A stretch of DNA of 64,000 nt from Bugulina stolonifera. Its lineage: Eukaryota; Bryozoa; Gymnolaemata; Cheilostomatida; Bugulidae. Positions 1-12,512 of this stretch are shown one piece after another. A program made the position numbers and the translations under genes. Every line of letters begins with the position of its first letter. Positions within the stretch are counted from its first letter, which is position 1. The stretch is taken from contig OW285191.1 in assembly GCA_935421135.1 (NCBI GenBank), positions 5,279,504-5,343,503 on the forward strand. Reading direction: 5' to 3'. The notes below the pieces were generated by a model, which saw only the letters and a program-made list of their open reading frames with translations, ran no database searches and had not been told where the DNA came from.

Positions 1-1774
1 AAGATTTAGTTTTATAACCAGAGATAAAATTTTAAGTTTACCCCATAGTTGCTAAGAAGGAAAGACATGAATTAGGAAGAGCAGAGCGTAGAACCTAGAG
101 CAAAATTACTTTTTAGAGTGCAAATCTATATAATTTGTAAATGCATGGGAAGGTATTTTAAAAGGTCGATTTCAAAAGATATTGATAAATATGTTTGTTG
201 ATTAACAGATATCTGGTATCAGTTTACATTAATGGGATAACATTTTAAAAAGAAGGCATTTGAAGAGCTTAAATACACTTCTTACATTTAAATGCATTAA
301 CTAAATTTTGTAAGAGCTAATTAAATTGAAATTTAAAGGTTTAATGTTACTCAGCACCAGGACTCTCCATGAGAAGTGTGTGCACTATCTTCACATTATA
401 ATTTTCACTTGGGATTACCCGTATTACGCAGACCGTGTGAAATGTACATAAAATATAATTTGTGTCACATGAAAAGTTTCTTTGTATCTCCACCAACCAT
501 CTAGTTAAGTCAAATTTAAATATTTCCATCATTATACATGTGGGTTGATTCTACCTTGGTTTCTTTGTCACTGTTAGACAAGGTATCAATGAATGGGGGT
601 AGGTTGTGCTGGCCATTGTTGCATTCTCATAATTAGTAGGTTTCAGCAGCAATTAGTGATAATAATTCAGTGATAACAATAGCAGAATATACAGTACAGA
701 ATTTATAGTACAGAAGACACAGTACAGAATTCAAAGTACAGAGAACTGAGTACCAGTAATACTGTGTACCGATTGGCTTAATTTCGGTATTTCCATTCTA
801 CTCAGTCCAACTACCCTTTTTGTCCATGGAGACATGAACCAAGTGGCAAGTGCTCATCCCTACAGTACACATGAGTACTATCCTATTTCTAACTTTCTTT
901 GAGCAAAGTGTTGTCACAGATGTTGCTCTTTCAACTTCATCACACCTATATGGTCTAAAAGGAAAGGCTCAAACCAGGCTCATTCATTTTTCCTTGCTTC
1001 ACCACTAGTCTAGCATCTGTGCCAGCCAATATTGAGAGAGAGTTTGACTGAATAGCCGCAAAAAGTTAGACATTAAAAGGTAAGTGAATGCGCCATTTTA
1101 TATTGTTGGCCACCTTGTCACACTATGTTTTCCAGACTGTAATTAGTGCAAGAATTTAACCTTGATTAGGTGTTTTTTATATATTACGCTAAAAAATTGA
1201 CAATTTATTTTCTGAAGTGACATGAATACATAGATTGGACATTTTAATTTATTGTTAGATTCATTGCCCTTTTATTACTGCATGTAGCTGTTTAGTTGAG
1301 GTTATTCTATCATGCAAATGTATGTGCTAAGACAAACATGTTTATGCGAATAGGTTCTCTAAACATTAATTGTTGATCGAAAGTACCAATGGCTGATTAT
1401 GATATTAGCAAATATTTTAGTCTAGAGCCTTTACTTTTTCTCCCATTGTAACATTAGCTATAGTCAAATCAGCCCCAATCTAGCCAGGAAGAATAGTTAT
1501 TAGTTCTTGTAATGTCAATTGTACTTTCAGCTCGAATTCTCTCCTGTATATCTAAATTTTGCGCGACACTTCATTGTATTAAACCTAGAGTTTTGCCTTG
1601 CTGCAACCAACGACTTTGTAATTTAAAATAAACTGCTAATTCGAAAGTTAGCCTACATAAAATTGATGATTGCTGTTAAGGGGACAGCCTAATTATGTAG
1701 TTGAAGTGGCTTTGATCTAAATGTTTGTAAAACTAATCGATTTGTCCTGAGAAAACCACTTTCTTATTCCATAG
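1..1774. other. AT-rich sequence with no recognised gene
   Basis: I recognise no exon here. It probably holds intron or upstream sequence of the gene whose exons begin at 1775, because that first visible exon is preceded by an acceptor (ttattccatag) and so cannot be the first exon. A degenerate short repeat built on 'agtacaga' lies at about 688-770. Confidence 0.4.
688..770. repeat. degenerate agtacaga short tandem repeat
   Basis: The motif 'acagtacagaattt' and shortened forms of it recur about five times in 80 bp, with point differences between copies. Confidence 0.4.
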
Positions 1775-4700
1775 GTGACAGACTCAGGCCGATCTGGAGA
1801 AAGTTTCTGTCAAGTTGTTAAAGGTAATAAACCCATTTCCTCAATTACCGAGAATGAAACAAAATTAAATTACTCTATTTGAGAATTAAACTAATATGGT
1901 GTAGCCATTTATGCAGTCTCTAACTTGGCACATACGTAGACCATGTCCTCATTTGACAAGACGAGAGAGAAACAAACAATACTTCCTTTAGCAACAAACT
2001 GATTGTTATACCCACGGACAGGTCCTCATTTGGTATATGTCTAAAGCCGCCATCACTCACACTCACTATGTCCTTGTTTGACAGAGAAAAGAAACATACA
2101 CCGCTCTCTTTGTCAGCCAAAGGCCATGTTTATAGCCGGGTCCTCAATTGGTAAATAGCTAAACTTACTGTTACTCACTGCATGTCCTCATTTGGTACAT
2201 AGCCAAACTTGCCATTACTCACGCTCACAAGCTATACAGTTTTTTACCATGTCCTCATTTGACAGAACAGAAGCAAACAATACTTCCTTTGACAACAAAC
2301 TGATTGTTACACCTACAAACAGGTCCTCATTTGGTATATGACTAAACCGGCAATCATTCGCACTCACTATGTCCTTATTTGACAGGGAAAAGAAATGTAT
2401 ACCATTCTCTTTAACCACCAGATATCATGTCTATAGCCAGGACCACATTTGGCATGATGTAGTCAAACTTACCATTACTCACTACACTGCGTCCTCATTT
2501 GGTACATAGCAAAACTTACCATTACTCACACTTATTGGCTATACAGCTTGTTGCCATGTCTTCATTTGACAAGACAAGAGAGAAGGAAACAACACTTACT
2601 TTGACAACAAACTGATTGTGACACCTACAAACAGGTCCTCATTTGGTATATGGGTGAACCTGCCATCACTCGCACTCACTATGTCCTTATTTGACAGGGA
2701 AAAGAAGTGTACAGCACTCTCTTTAACAACCAGATATCATGTCTATAGCCAGGTCCTCATTTGGTGAAAATGAGAGAGGGGCAAACACTACTCCATTCGG
2801 CAACAAACTGACTGTTACATCTATGAACGTGTCCTCAGTTGGTCCATGGTACATTTACCTCCCGTTTGTACTCACTCGCTATTCCAGAGTGCTCATTGCA
2901 CCTCTGCCATAATCATGTTTGCACCATTTGTTGCGTTTTACAGATAAGAAAAACAGTGACATGAAAAAGGACAATTGGGAAAACGATGATGATGTCACCA
3001 ACCATTACCTTCTAGCAGGTAAAGTTATTAGCAGAATTTAGTTCTCTTATGAGTATTAACAAAAGCGGTTATAATATAGCTGGATTTGCCATGATTCATA
3101 CTCATGAGGTGCATTGCTTGTTATTATGCCCTCGTTTAACAGAAAAGAGAGAGAAAAACATGTGCTGGTTTGGTACGGGACTGTCGTAGCCCTCACACTT
3201 ATGAGTTGTGACATTGGATATCATGTTCTCAATTAGCAAGCATGAAAAACACTACTCTAATCAAACTGGTACATGTTTGGTATTAGCTAAACTTCTATAT
3301 TCACACTCATAGGCTATACAGTTTGCTTATGTCCTCATTTGGTGAAAATGAGAGAGTGGCAAACACAACTCCTTTTGATTGTTACATCGATGAACAGGTC
3401 CTACTAACTGCACTGTGTCCCCATTTGGCAACTAGCATTGCTCACTGCGCTATGTCCTCATTTGGTATATTGACAAGCTTACCATTGCTCACACTCACTA
3501 TGTCCTAATTTGGTACATAACTAGACATAACATCTCTTGCACCTTGTCCTCATTTGACAATGATGAGAGAGAAGCAAACAATCCTTCCTTTAGCAACTAA
3601 CTGATTGTGACACTCACGTACAGGTCCTCATTTGGTACATGGGTAAACTGACCATTTTTCACTGTACTATGTCCTCATTTGACCGGTATCGGTTAAAAGT
3701 ATTTCTAATTTTAATATTCAAATGAAAATATAGTATTATATCCGTGACCAGGTCCTCGTTTAGTTAAAACAAGAGAGAGGCAAACACTACTCTTTGGGAT
3801 AAACAGCGTATAGATATATCCATGACCAGGTCCATTCTTGATATTCTCTCTACAAACACCGGTTTTCAAAATCAACTTTATGCCATTTACATTCTACAGG
3901 TGACAACTGTAGTGAGCTGGAGAATGATGACCTGAAGGATGAGAATGAGACTGGCCATCAGTATTTTGCTGGTAACTATTCTAACAAAAAATCGTCTTTT
4001 GATGTGTTTTATGTCTTATGTTAGAGCTTACACAAGGATTTTTCAATTTGTTTACGCGGGTTCTAGGAACTTGATTTCACATTTATAAAACTACATGCCC
4101 GACCAGGTTTGAACCATGGGCATCTACATCACGCAGTTACCTTGTGCTCTAGACAGGACACCCGACCACTTAACCAGCTCAGCCACTTTGAAAAAAAAAA
4201 CACTTTGATAGGTGACATGAGTTGCTTGTCATAAATGTGCATTCTTTATTCACATGGGGGTACTGTTCTATGGTCATCATTGCCACACTGCCATTGAGCT
4301 GCACTATTTCTATCCTCTGTCATTGCAGAGACCTTCAGCTTTAACAGCATCCCTTTAAATATTTTGATGATTGATATAGTATTTATTATAAGCAAATAGA
4401 ATTTGTGCTACTACGGTATTATACCATAATATTATGGTTTACTATTTTCTGTTCGTAAAGTTCAATGTCAATTGAAAAGTTGGCAGCCTTGAACTAGAGA
4501 TTGTAGCCGATTTCATGGGCCATGACATTTCTGCCTCTAGGAAGATTTACAGACAATCAGATACACATTTCCAGTTGGCAAAGGTGTCTAAGCTGCTCGT
4601 CGCTGCAGTACCAGAAAATCGCTTCAAATATCATGGCAAGAGTTTGGAAGAAATTGACATTGCAGAAGAACTAGATTGTGAGTATTTTTTTATCTGAATT

Positions 4701-5207
4701 TACAGTTTTCTAAAGTTTATTTTCTATTGTGCAAGTAGTAGAAAAGTTACAATTGCTCCCTGTCTTATATTATGTTGTTCATTATATGTGCAACTCAAGT
4801 ATTGCATTATAGCTGATTTGTCTAACACTAATATTTTGTTGCTTGTCACACATTCAGCAATTCTCAGCATTTCTCATCGTGGCTATTTTAAACCTTGCAT
4901 GTAACAGGGTTCTGCATCGTAGCTAACTCTATCAGCGACCTCCATCTCACTCTGCTCTGGGAGTATCCACCTATGTTTCAGTCTACCTCTAGTTATCTTG
5001 CCTTCAACACTTATATTATTGACTCTCCGAAAATCTTCCTCCTCTTCCTGCCGCACATTCAGAACTTTGATAGAAGGCAAAGCTTATATGAGTGAAGGAA
5101 ACTGGGTTCTGACAAGACTGTTAATAAATGCTATACATGCAATAGAACAGTATAGCTGTCAATGATTTTTAGCTGATGAGTTCGAGAACGATGAGCCTGA
5201 CGACTAA
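1775..5207 (+). CDS. multi-exon gene, tyrosine-recombinase box II-like domain (5'-partial)
   Basis: Five exons can be joined in one frame with GT-AG borders: 1775-1823, 2944-3018, 3900-3971, 4507-4677 and 5173-5207 (TAA stop). All the internal junctions are phase 1. Exons 2 and 3 encode acidic, Asn-rich linkers ending in YLLAG and YFAG. Exon 4 (57 residues) begins ADFMGHD and has the spacing G-H-x8-Y of the last catalytic box (LGH...Y) of phage-integrase-type tyrosine recombinases, followed by a Lys/Leu-rich helix (LAKVSKLLVA). Exon 5 is a short acidic tail. From memory, similar segments occur in uncharacterised proteins of fish and marine invertebrates related to Crypton/DIRS-type recombinases. 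The upstream catalytic Arg regions would lie outside the window. An in-phase alternative last exon lies at 5959-6053. Function is unknown; it could be a domesticated recombinase or a transposon gene relic. Confidence 0.55.
1941..3860. repeat. ~306-bp intronic tandem repeat array
   Basis: The block beginning 'ccatgtcctcatttgac' recurs at 1941, 2248 and 2554 (steps of 307 and 306) and again at about 3542. Each unit also holds several shorter 'gtcctcatttggta' sub-repeats spaced by about 60-100 bp. Copies are clearly diverged. The array fills the introns on both sides of the 2944-3018 exon, so the exon sits inside the satellite. Isolated 'gtcc(t/c)catttgac' relics occur at about 6980 and 7020. 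Confidence 0.75.
4094..4186 (-). repeat. tRNA-derived SINE head (relic)
   Basis: On the minus strand the sequence holds an A-box-like TGGCTGAGCTGGTTAAG and, about 60 nt later, a B-box-like GGTTCAAACC. The ends do not form a convincing acceptor stem, and a poly-A run with a short direct repeat (cactttga) lies at the plus-strand right edge. It is better explained as a SINE head than as a working tRNA gene. Confidence 0.5.
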
Positions 5208-5634
5208 ATAGAAGTGAATGGGCGATAAAGGTCTTGAAGTACTTCCTGTGAATGTCTAAAACAGCCTTTAGAGTCGGAAAATATACCTGTATAAGGGTAA
5301 GCTAAAGTGAATTTGTTTTTGAGACTGGGTTTCGGAATATACTACACTGTACGTCTCATTTACTGTACATGTAACTAACACTCATATTGTTCGCAACGAA
5401 AATTTAACAATATGGTCTAACCTATAAGTTATATCATCCCGCTGTAGGATGAACAATGTATTTAATATCTAAACATGATGACATGCTGTGCAGCTCAACA
5501 GAGTGCAGCTCAACAGAGTGCAGCTCAACAAATTTACTTACAATGTTTGTGAATTAAGTATAAATGGTGTATGACATTCTAGTTGGTGAACAATTGCCTG
5601 GGCCTAATTCACACCAATTATGGTAGTCCTTTGG

Positions 5635-5665
5635 AGTTGGAATTAAGCAAGTTTTAGTGTATTTC
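5635..5665. repeat. relic end of pogo-like MITE
   Basis: The sequence 'gttggaattaagcaagtttt' closely matches the right terminal repeat of the MITE at 10358-10784. No partner end is recognisable nearby, so only a remnant is left. Confidence 0.35.
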
Positions 5666-5958
5666 ACCCCAGACAACATAGATCGAGCGTTTTACACATG
5701 CTGTCAAACACAAACTTTTACAGGCTGAGTTGACATATTTTACTTGTTTTTTGTATTGTTCCAAATTTTCGATATGTTTTATTGACACACAAGTTTCCTT
5801 CTTAAAAATTAATTGCGATATATTGCAGGAGGAACCATACAAGTCAACAAGTTCACTTTTGTGACAATGTCAGCTGTGTATTTGTTCTATTAGGCAGTGG
5901 AGGTTTTGGCTAAAAACACTAACATTTCACTGTTTCGTTGTTCACTTGTTACTTTTAG

Positions 5959-6053
5959 TGAAACCCGAAGTTTATACCGAGGAGGAGGTGAAGGCTGTTC
6001 GTGATTGCTTCAGGGAGTCTTGGAGCGCTATCCCAAACATGCAGGAGCATTGA
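5959..6053 (+). CDS. alternative terminal exon with SANT/Myb-like segment
   Basis: After the acceptor 'acttttag' this 95-nt exon is open in the same phase left by the 4507-4677 exon, and it ends in TGA. It encodes about 31 residues including VYTEEEVKAVRDCF, which looks like the first helix of a Myb/SANT-like domain. In related proteins, as I recall them, such a segment follows the recombinase region. The exon at 5173-5207 also fits the same phase and has its own stop, so the two may be alternative 3' ends. Without transcripts I cannot tell which is used. Confidence 0.4.
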
Positions 6054-7221
6054 AGTGTTAAAGTTAGCTCGTGGATGCAAAAAAGAAAGGCGGAAAATTA
6101 AGTAGGAAATTGCCTGCAGAAAAAAAGCAAGTAGTCTAAAATACAGCATAGTTAGAGAATGTGCTTCCGCCAGTGTAATATCTTTAGTAGAAAAAGTTGC
6201 TTTTGGTGTGCAAGACAACTGGCCTCCAAACTCGCAGAATAAGTTGCTATAGATGTATTAAGCTCTGTGGAAGCAAACTAGCACTGTTTATTATTGCAAT
6301 GCTTGGTACACAAATCATAAGTTTTTTTCAAATTGTGTGGTAAGCCTTTGATGCTCTTAAAACACATGCAAAGTTGATTCTTTTTTGACAGACCATTTTA
6401 CCAATAATAGACAATTTCACATGAGCCATAAGGAAATTACATCATTCTGTTTTCTTCTCTTTTATAGAAAAGTCTGGTAATTGAAGAAGCTCTCGGGGAG
6501 GATTTGAAATATTATATCTGAGTGATAGAGAACTTCTAATTTCAATGTGTTTCGCCTTTTATGTCTATTAGATTTACTCGAATAAATGGTGCAACTAAAT
6601 GTCAAATCAATCGTCTAATCAATGCCCAATAGATGGGTTATATAAAAATACTCAAAAGTAAGTGCGAATGAAGGCTAAAACTGCACGTGTTTTATTTAGA
6701 GTGACAAAGTGTGCTGCTGCCTGCGCTAAGAATCAGAAGCAATATTTGGCATATTATTATTTGTTCTAGTAAATACATGCAAAAGTACATTGCAAAGTTA
6801 TTCAACACCTCATGATTGTGCTGCATGTGCATAAGAGGCAATAGATAAGTTGCTGATCTCATACTTATTCATATCTGCTCACTACTTATTAAAAATAATT
6901 CGCTACTATATACTTGTGATGGTTCAAGGCAATTTATGGAGAATTGACCATTTTAAGAAATTGTCGTCTCCTGTTGAATGTCCCCATTTGACGAAGAACT
7001 CACTCTTCACTCACGCTTTGCTCACACGTCCTCATTTCCCAGTAGAAAAACCAGCTCAGACTATAAAGGCCCATAGAGGTTTGGAACCCAGCCCACCAAC
7101 CTTATATTTTGATTAGCTTTTTATTGATGTATTACAGTAACTCCTAGGTGCATTAGTATTGGAGCTACAGTAGGACTGCATTTGCCTGCAGGAAAAGTGG
7201 GACTGCATTTGCCAGCGTATG
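6054..7221. other. no gene recognised
   Basis: About 1.2 kb without a supportable exon. A hydrophobic ORF from 6850 was considered as a P450 anchor exon but has no fitting donor. Two diverged 'gtcctcattt' units of the upstream satellite are present near 6980 and 7020. Confidence 0.4.
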
Positions 7222-7316
7222 CTAGTATAGGTGTGAGTAGGTGGGTGAGTGAGTAGGTGTGAGTGAGTAGGTGAGTGAGTACGTTGTGTGAGTACGCTGT
7301 GTGAGTACGCTGTGTG
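7222..7316. repeat. GTGAGTAG-type minisatellite
   Basis: Short degenerate units (gtgagtag, gtgagtgagtag, tgagtacgctgtg) repeat for about 95 bp just upstream of the first recognised P450-A exon. Confidence 0.65.
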
Positions 7317-7638
7317 AAACTGACAGAATTAGAGTGAGCTGATTGTTTGGGAAACAGTTATTGATGTGGCTGCATATTGGATCCAAACAAAAGCACAATT
7401 TTACACGCATACCATAACATTACATGTATTATGCTACAACTGTGATGTACATGTACATGTATATACACTGCTTAAGTTGTACTGTGTATAATATGTATTA
7501 TAAAAGTTTATGTCTAAGATGTATGACAAGAATATGCTATTACACACAAATTATATATTATTATAAACCAAATGATAGTATAAAATAATCGGAATGCAAA
7601 CTAACAAAGTCTAAGCAAGTATTATGCTAAAAATTTAG

Positions 7639-10600
7639 GATCTGACTTCCAAGGAAGAATTGAAAGTGCAAGAAATAATGTTGTTCTACCCAAGGATATT
7701 GGACTATCGGTAAGTTTGATATAATTTTGTTTTAAATGTGCATGTCGTTGGCAGCTTAAATTTTACAGGATTTCATACTTACACTTTTCTGGGCTCAACG
7801 GTTGCTTATCAATATTAGCAATGTATAACATACAAACAATGTAAACCGAAGTCAGAATGTATACAGCAATATTTACGCTATATATAACTGACAGGTTAAA
7901 GTAATTGAGCGCATTAATTAAATTGGTTATTTGGAGAAGAATGGCCACATGATATTATTCATTTAAGAATTTATTTCATGATCAACTTGGTAATTATACA
8001 TGTACATGTATGTGGCTGGTGGATTTGCTCGCTAATAAGCTGACAGTCTTCTAAAACTATTAAATACCAACTAGAATTTGAATCGTCTCACATGAGGTAT
8101 GTACTGGCTGAGTCAGGTCAAAGTCATCCACTTGACTCAAGTACCTTTCTGAATATAAAGCAGCATTGCTGAAAGATATACCTTGGCAAACGCTAAGTTA
8201 TATCTTAACTCATCTTAAGCAGATTTTCCTTGCTTCTCTATTAGGATTGTAGTTGTGTGGAAAAATATTTTGCAATTGATTTTAGCCATTTAGTCAATTT
8301 CCTATTCATGTAGGAGATGCACGTGTTGTTACCTTATTCTTGTAGTCAATCGAAGATCCTGGATACCCAGAGAGAAGAAGGGTTGCTGTTAAAGCTTTAA
8401 AAGCGTATGGGGACGGAGTTGCTCATCTGGAGGCAATTATACAAGACACATTGGCTGATTTCATGGAAGACATCACAAAACAAGATGGCCGATCACTGAA
8501 CACGCAAGAGCTTAGTTCTAGCTTCTTCTGTTGTGTTATGGCTACCATTGTAAGCAAATGTACTGTTTACACGTGTGTAGAGCATGAGTGTAGAGTGTCC
8601 CAAGTAGATTCTTTAAGACCATTTTAGGGTTTGATTAGACTTTCTCATTTTTTCTAATCTACAGCATTCCTAACGGAATCCATTGTTGAAGTTTGTGTAA
8701 TTCAATTCCCACTGACAGTAAATCAAAAACCCCTAAGTGCTGTTTTAATCTAGATCCGTCTTCCAATATCTGATATTGTGCTGTGAGACCATTGTCGCAC
8801 TACATGTAACATGGCTGCTTAGGCTGGAAAGGCCTCCGTTCAATCACAAATAGCAATGGAATGCTGGGAAACATCCAACAGCCAGCAGAACCTTTTTTAG
8901 CAATGAAGCTTTCTACTAGTTATACAGCATTGCTCTTCATCTCAGTGTGGGGTAATTCAAGTGATCACAGAGATGTGAACAAGACCAGGTCACAACATTG
9001 ATTAAAAAGATGGGATGGTTATGTAATGAGTTGGATATGATTGTTCTAAATAAAGTTTAATGTTTGACTAAAACCAGTTGAAACCTGATCCTTTCTCCCA
9101 GGCATTGTCCATTAGTAACAGCTTAGCTGATTATGTGAATCACGTAATTATTTTCTAGACATGGCACAAATTTCTCCCAGGGTAAAGCAATATAATTATT
9201 TTGATAGATGGATAGATTCCACAAATCACTTTGACATTATGGATCTCAGTCTACTAAATTACTCTTTTAGAAAATCAGTGCATAACAAACAATAATATTT
9301 TGTTTTGCTCTGTAAATCCAGCTATTTGGTGAGCGATATTCATCGGAAGACAAAGTTTGCCGAATTATTCATGAAATAAACAAAGAAGCATTGGTGGCCA
9401 CAGACCCTTTATCCTTTGGAGGGCTTTTGGATCTGTTTCCTTTCCTCTTGAAACAGAAGTTAATACTCAGAAAAACCCAGAAACAGATTATAGATGCTGG
9501 GAAACTCCTGGATGATTTTCTTTATCCCAAGATTAAAGAGGCACAGGTATGAATAAACACAGCAGACATAGAATTGTCGGCGCATGGTAGGAAAATTGTA
9601 CATATATTCGTATTACTTTGATAATACATTTTGTAAATACTATTTACTCGTGTATGTGCCTATAAGTTATAATCGGATAAGTGAAGGCTGATTCAGGCTT
9701 AGCATACTGTAAATGCAGTTGTCCAGTGTATTAAAATTTCTTTTAGTCGACTCTTGACAAAGACAACATGAGAGGAGTTCTGGACCACCTAATTGCAGCT
9801 CAAAGTGAGGAAAGTAGTGATGGACCATCGTCCATAGATGAGACGTCTATAAGGGGGATTATGGGAAACTTTGTGACAGCAGGTATGTTCATCAATACAA
9901 TGCTATTAAAATAAACTGCCAAACTGTTTAAACTTGTGAGTAAGACAGTAGCCATGGAATGATCATCGCTCAAATGATGATGTAGACATATCTGTATTCA
10001 CTATTATACACTAATGTTATTGTTGCACTGCCTTGCAGAGCTAGAGGAATTACCTCTGTTTACTGGCTACTCAATCATCTATAGAAGGGCAAGGTCATGT
10101 CAAGGGCATATAATGAACTTAAGCTGTAAATTGATGGAAGCATTCTTTTATTTATCGACTGCTAAGCTCTGTGTTGTGCATGTGGCTGATAAGTCAGCTA
10201 AAAACAATTGAAACAAATGACTTACATGTATAGAACAATTTTAAAAGTACTTTCGCTTGCAGGTTTGCAATATGAATATAATAGTTTAGAACTCAGAGAC
10301 GCCTCATATAAAGCAAGCAAACAGCACAGCATTTTGTTTGTGTATGTGTGTAGAGTACAGTGGAACTTGCTTAATTCAAACTCTAATGAGCCACCATAAT
10401 CGGTTTGAATTACATGTAGGCCGGGTTTGAATTATGTGATCCCTTCATTTTATATAATTAAATGCATCACATGTACAGAAGAACAGTATAAAAACGTATT
10501 TAGCTACAGAACAGTAAAGCAATTAGTGAGTTTTCCCAGCTTAATGTGAGCAGAAACATATTGCAGAAGTAACTACTAATAACTACTAACTGCTAGCAAT

Positions 10601-12512
10601 GATTATTAGGTGACTAATGTTGCCTGTGATAGTATTATCTTTGATTATAGTGTGAGCCTAAACCGCATGAAGTTTGAATTACAGATGACAAGTTTGAATT
10701 ATTTGAAGCTATTTGTATAGTGCTCAGCAAGGACCAAGCCTAAAGGTTTGAACTATCCAAGGTTGAATTAAGCAAGTTCTACTGTATTTAATCATGCTGA
10801 AAGGTAGCATAAATTCTGTGCTGAAAATTAAAGGAGCACAAAAATTCCAAATTACCTTGCCAGCCAGTAAACTGTTAACTAGAGGAAGCTTCATTGATCG
10901 TGATATTGAAAACATAAATAAACTCCAATGGATGACACATTTAAAACTGAAACTTATTTTTTACTCGGCCACCATCTCAGGGTTAGGCTTACTAGAGTTG
11001 ATATAAGCAGGCTATTGCACTGCATGCACTAATAGGCCATTTATGCAGTGTGCAGCTGGCATACAAAATTTAACTGCTACTTTATTCAGGTATGGAGACA
11101 AGCCTATGCGTTCTGTGCCAGGCTTTTCTTGATCTATTGCACGATCCAGAATTACAGAAGAGAATACAAGACCAGATTGACTCCCGGTTTGAGCCCACAC
11201 ATGTTATCACTTTAAATGACAGGTGATATTCGGTTCTGGAACATCTTAGAAATGTAGTCTGGGTACCTGTTATAAGATGACAATTATGCTGAGCACTATT
11301 AGCCTCAACGGCTCTTTAGACGCGTTTTTGTCTACCGGTTATAATCTACATGTACATTGCAGATATTCAAACATGGAACTACTTGCTACAGCTACAGTGC
11401 TGTTAAAAATGTTAACAATAGATAATTCAATGTCACAATCATAAGCTAAAAATTTCCTTGCAGAGAGAAGCTTCCAGAATTACAGGCATACATTCTTGAG
11501 AACTTCAGATACGAGACTGTTGTGCCATTCTTGGTTCCGCATATGGCAATAAGGGATACTGAGCTAGCAGGATATAAGGTAATACCTTGTTGGGTTGTGA
11601 TACCTAGGAAATTGAGCCAAGAGCACCGAGTTTTAGGTCATACCCAAGCAAATACAGATATATGCATGTACATGTAACAGCGACAGGTAGTATAATGCAT
11701 TATCAGTTTTATGGGTCAACTCATGAGTAAAAAGTAGTAATTGCTAGTCATACCTAAACCTTATACACAGCACATATACATGTAATTAGCAGAGTCGCTA
11801 GATCACTCTCAACCTACCCCAGGGATAGACAGTATGATAAAATGAGTGAAAACATTAAATTATTTATGTTCCGTTATGCACCAAAATTAAACGCATAACC
11901 TTGTTTTGTAACGACAGCAAAATTAAATGTAAATTTAAATTGAAATGGTGTTTTTCCAATGTAGATCCCTGCTCAGACACTGGTGACGATTAATGCCTTC
12001 TACACTTCTCACAACCCAGATGTCTATGATGAACCATTTAAAGTAAAACCAGAGAGATTCTTGGATGAAGACAGGAATGTTGTACCACCAGGTCATGCAG
12101 CTAGGCACAAGTAGGCACACAATGTTTTAATGGCCAATTTAAATTTTGCATCAGTTTTCTCAGGTAGTGGTGACATTTAAATCCTTTTAGTCAATTATGG
12201 TAGCAAAAGAGTTATTCGCTAAGAACAGGTAGGAGTGTCTGACATGATACCACATGTTGTATATTCAAACATGCAAACATTGACGGCTAGTATAATGTGC
12301 ATTGCAGCTCTCTTGGCTTTGGAAGTGGTAAAAGAGTCTGCATTGGTAAGAGCCTGGCAGAGACTAGAATATTTCTCTTCCTGGCTCACATCTTGCAGAA
12401 GTTCTCTATTGAACCTGTTGGTGAGCTGCCAGACCGAGATGTCAGACAATACAACATTTTGTTCCTACTCAACCCTCCCGTTGTGCATGCCAAGTTCATC
12501 AGAAGGCAATAG
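7639..12512 (+). CDS. cytochrome P450, clan-2-like (P450-A), 5' exons not found
   Basis: Eight exons join in one open frame: 7639-7709, 8346-8549, 9322-9546, 9747-9882, 11090-11222, 11464-11578, 11965-12110 and 12308-12512 (TAG). They encode about 411 residues of a heme-thiolate monooxygenase expected in the ER membrane. Visible landmarks are the I-helix AGMETS (AGxxT), K-helix ENFR (ExxR), the PERF motif, and the heme loop FGSGKRVCIG with the axial Cys. Exon lengths equal those of P450-B and P450-C except for a few codons in the AGxxT-proximal exon. The two first exons present in the paralogues (membrane anchor, and the IPGP...GN hinge) are not visible in the 5 kb upstream, so the gene is either 5'-truncated or those exons are too diverged to see. 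No stop or frameshift was seen in the exons present. Substrate cannot be inferred. Confidence 0.85.
8824..8993 (+). repeat. dispersed repeat, copy 1 (P450-A intron)
   Basis: The stretch starting 'ctggaaaggcctccgttca' and ending 'gaccaggtcac' is clearly similar along its whole length to the reverse complement of 58478-58639 in P450-C. It codes for nothing. The two copies sit in different introns and opposite orientations, so they are independent insertions of one mobile repeat, not remnants of the gene duplication. Confidence 0.7.
10358..10784. mobile_element. pogo/Tigger-like MITE
   Basis: A 427-bp non-coding element bounded by inverted repeats: left CAGTGGAACTTGCTTAATTC, right the reverse complement of CAGTAGAACTTGCTTAATTC. 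It is flanked by TA on both sides (10356-57 and 10785-86). CAGTRGAAC ends with a TA duplication are typical of the pogo/Tigger branch of Tc1/mariner. It lies in the P450-A intron between the 9747-9882 and 11090-11222 exons. The interior has several 'gtttgaatta' repeats. Confidence 0.75.

Noticed and set aside
4094..4186. tRNA gene on the minus strand
   Set aside because: A- and B-box-like motifs exist, but no acceptor stem pairs and the spacing is loose; a SINE head explains it better.
6850..6930. First (anchor) exon of P450-A
   Set aside because: The reading is hydrophobic, but there is no matching LKW end, no ATG at the right place and no GT donor in phase.
7222..7410. Ser/Thr/His-rich minus-strand ORF
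   Set aside because: Antisense translation of the GTGAGTAG minisatellite.
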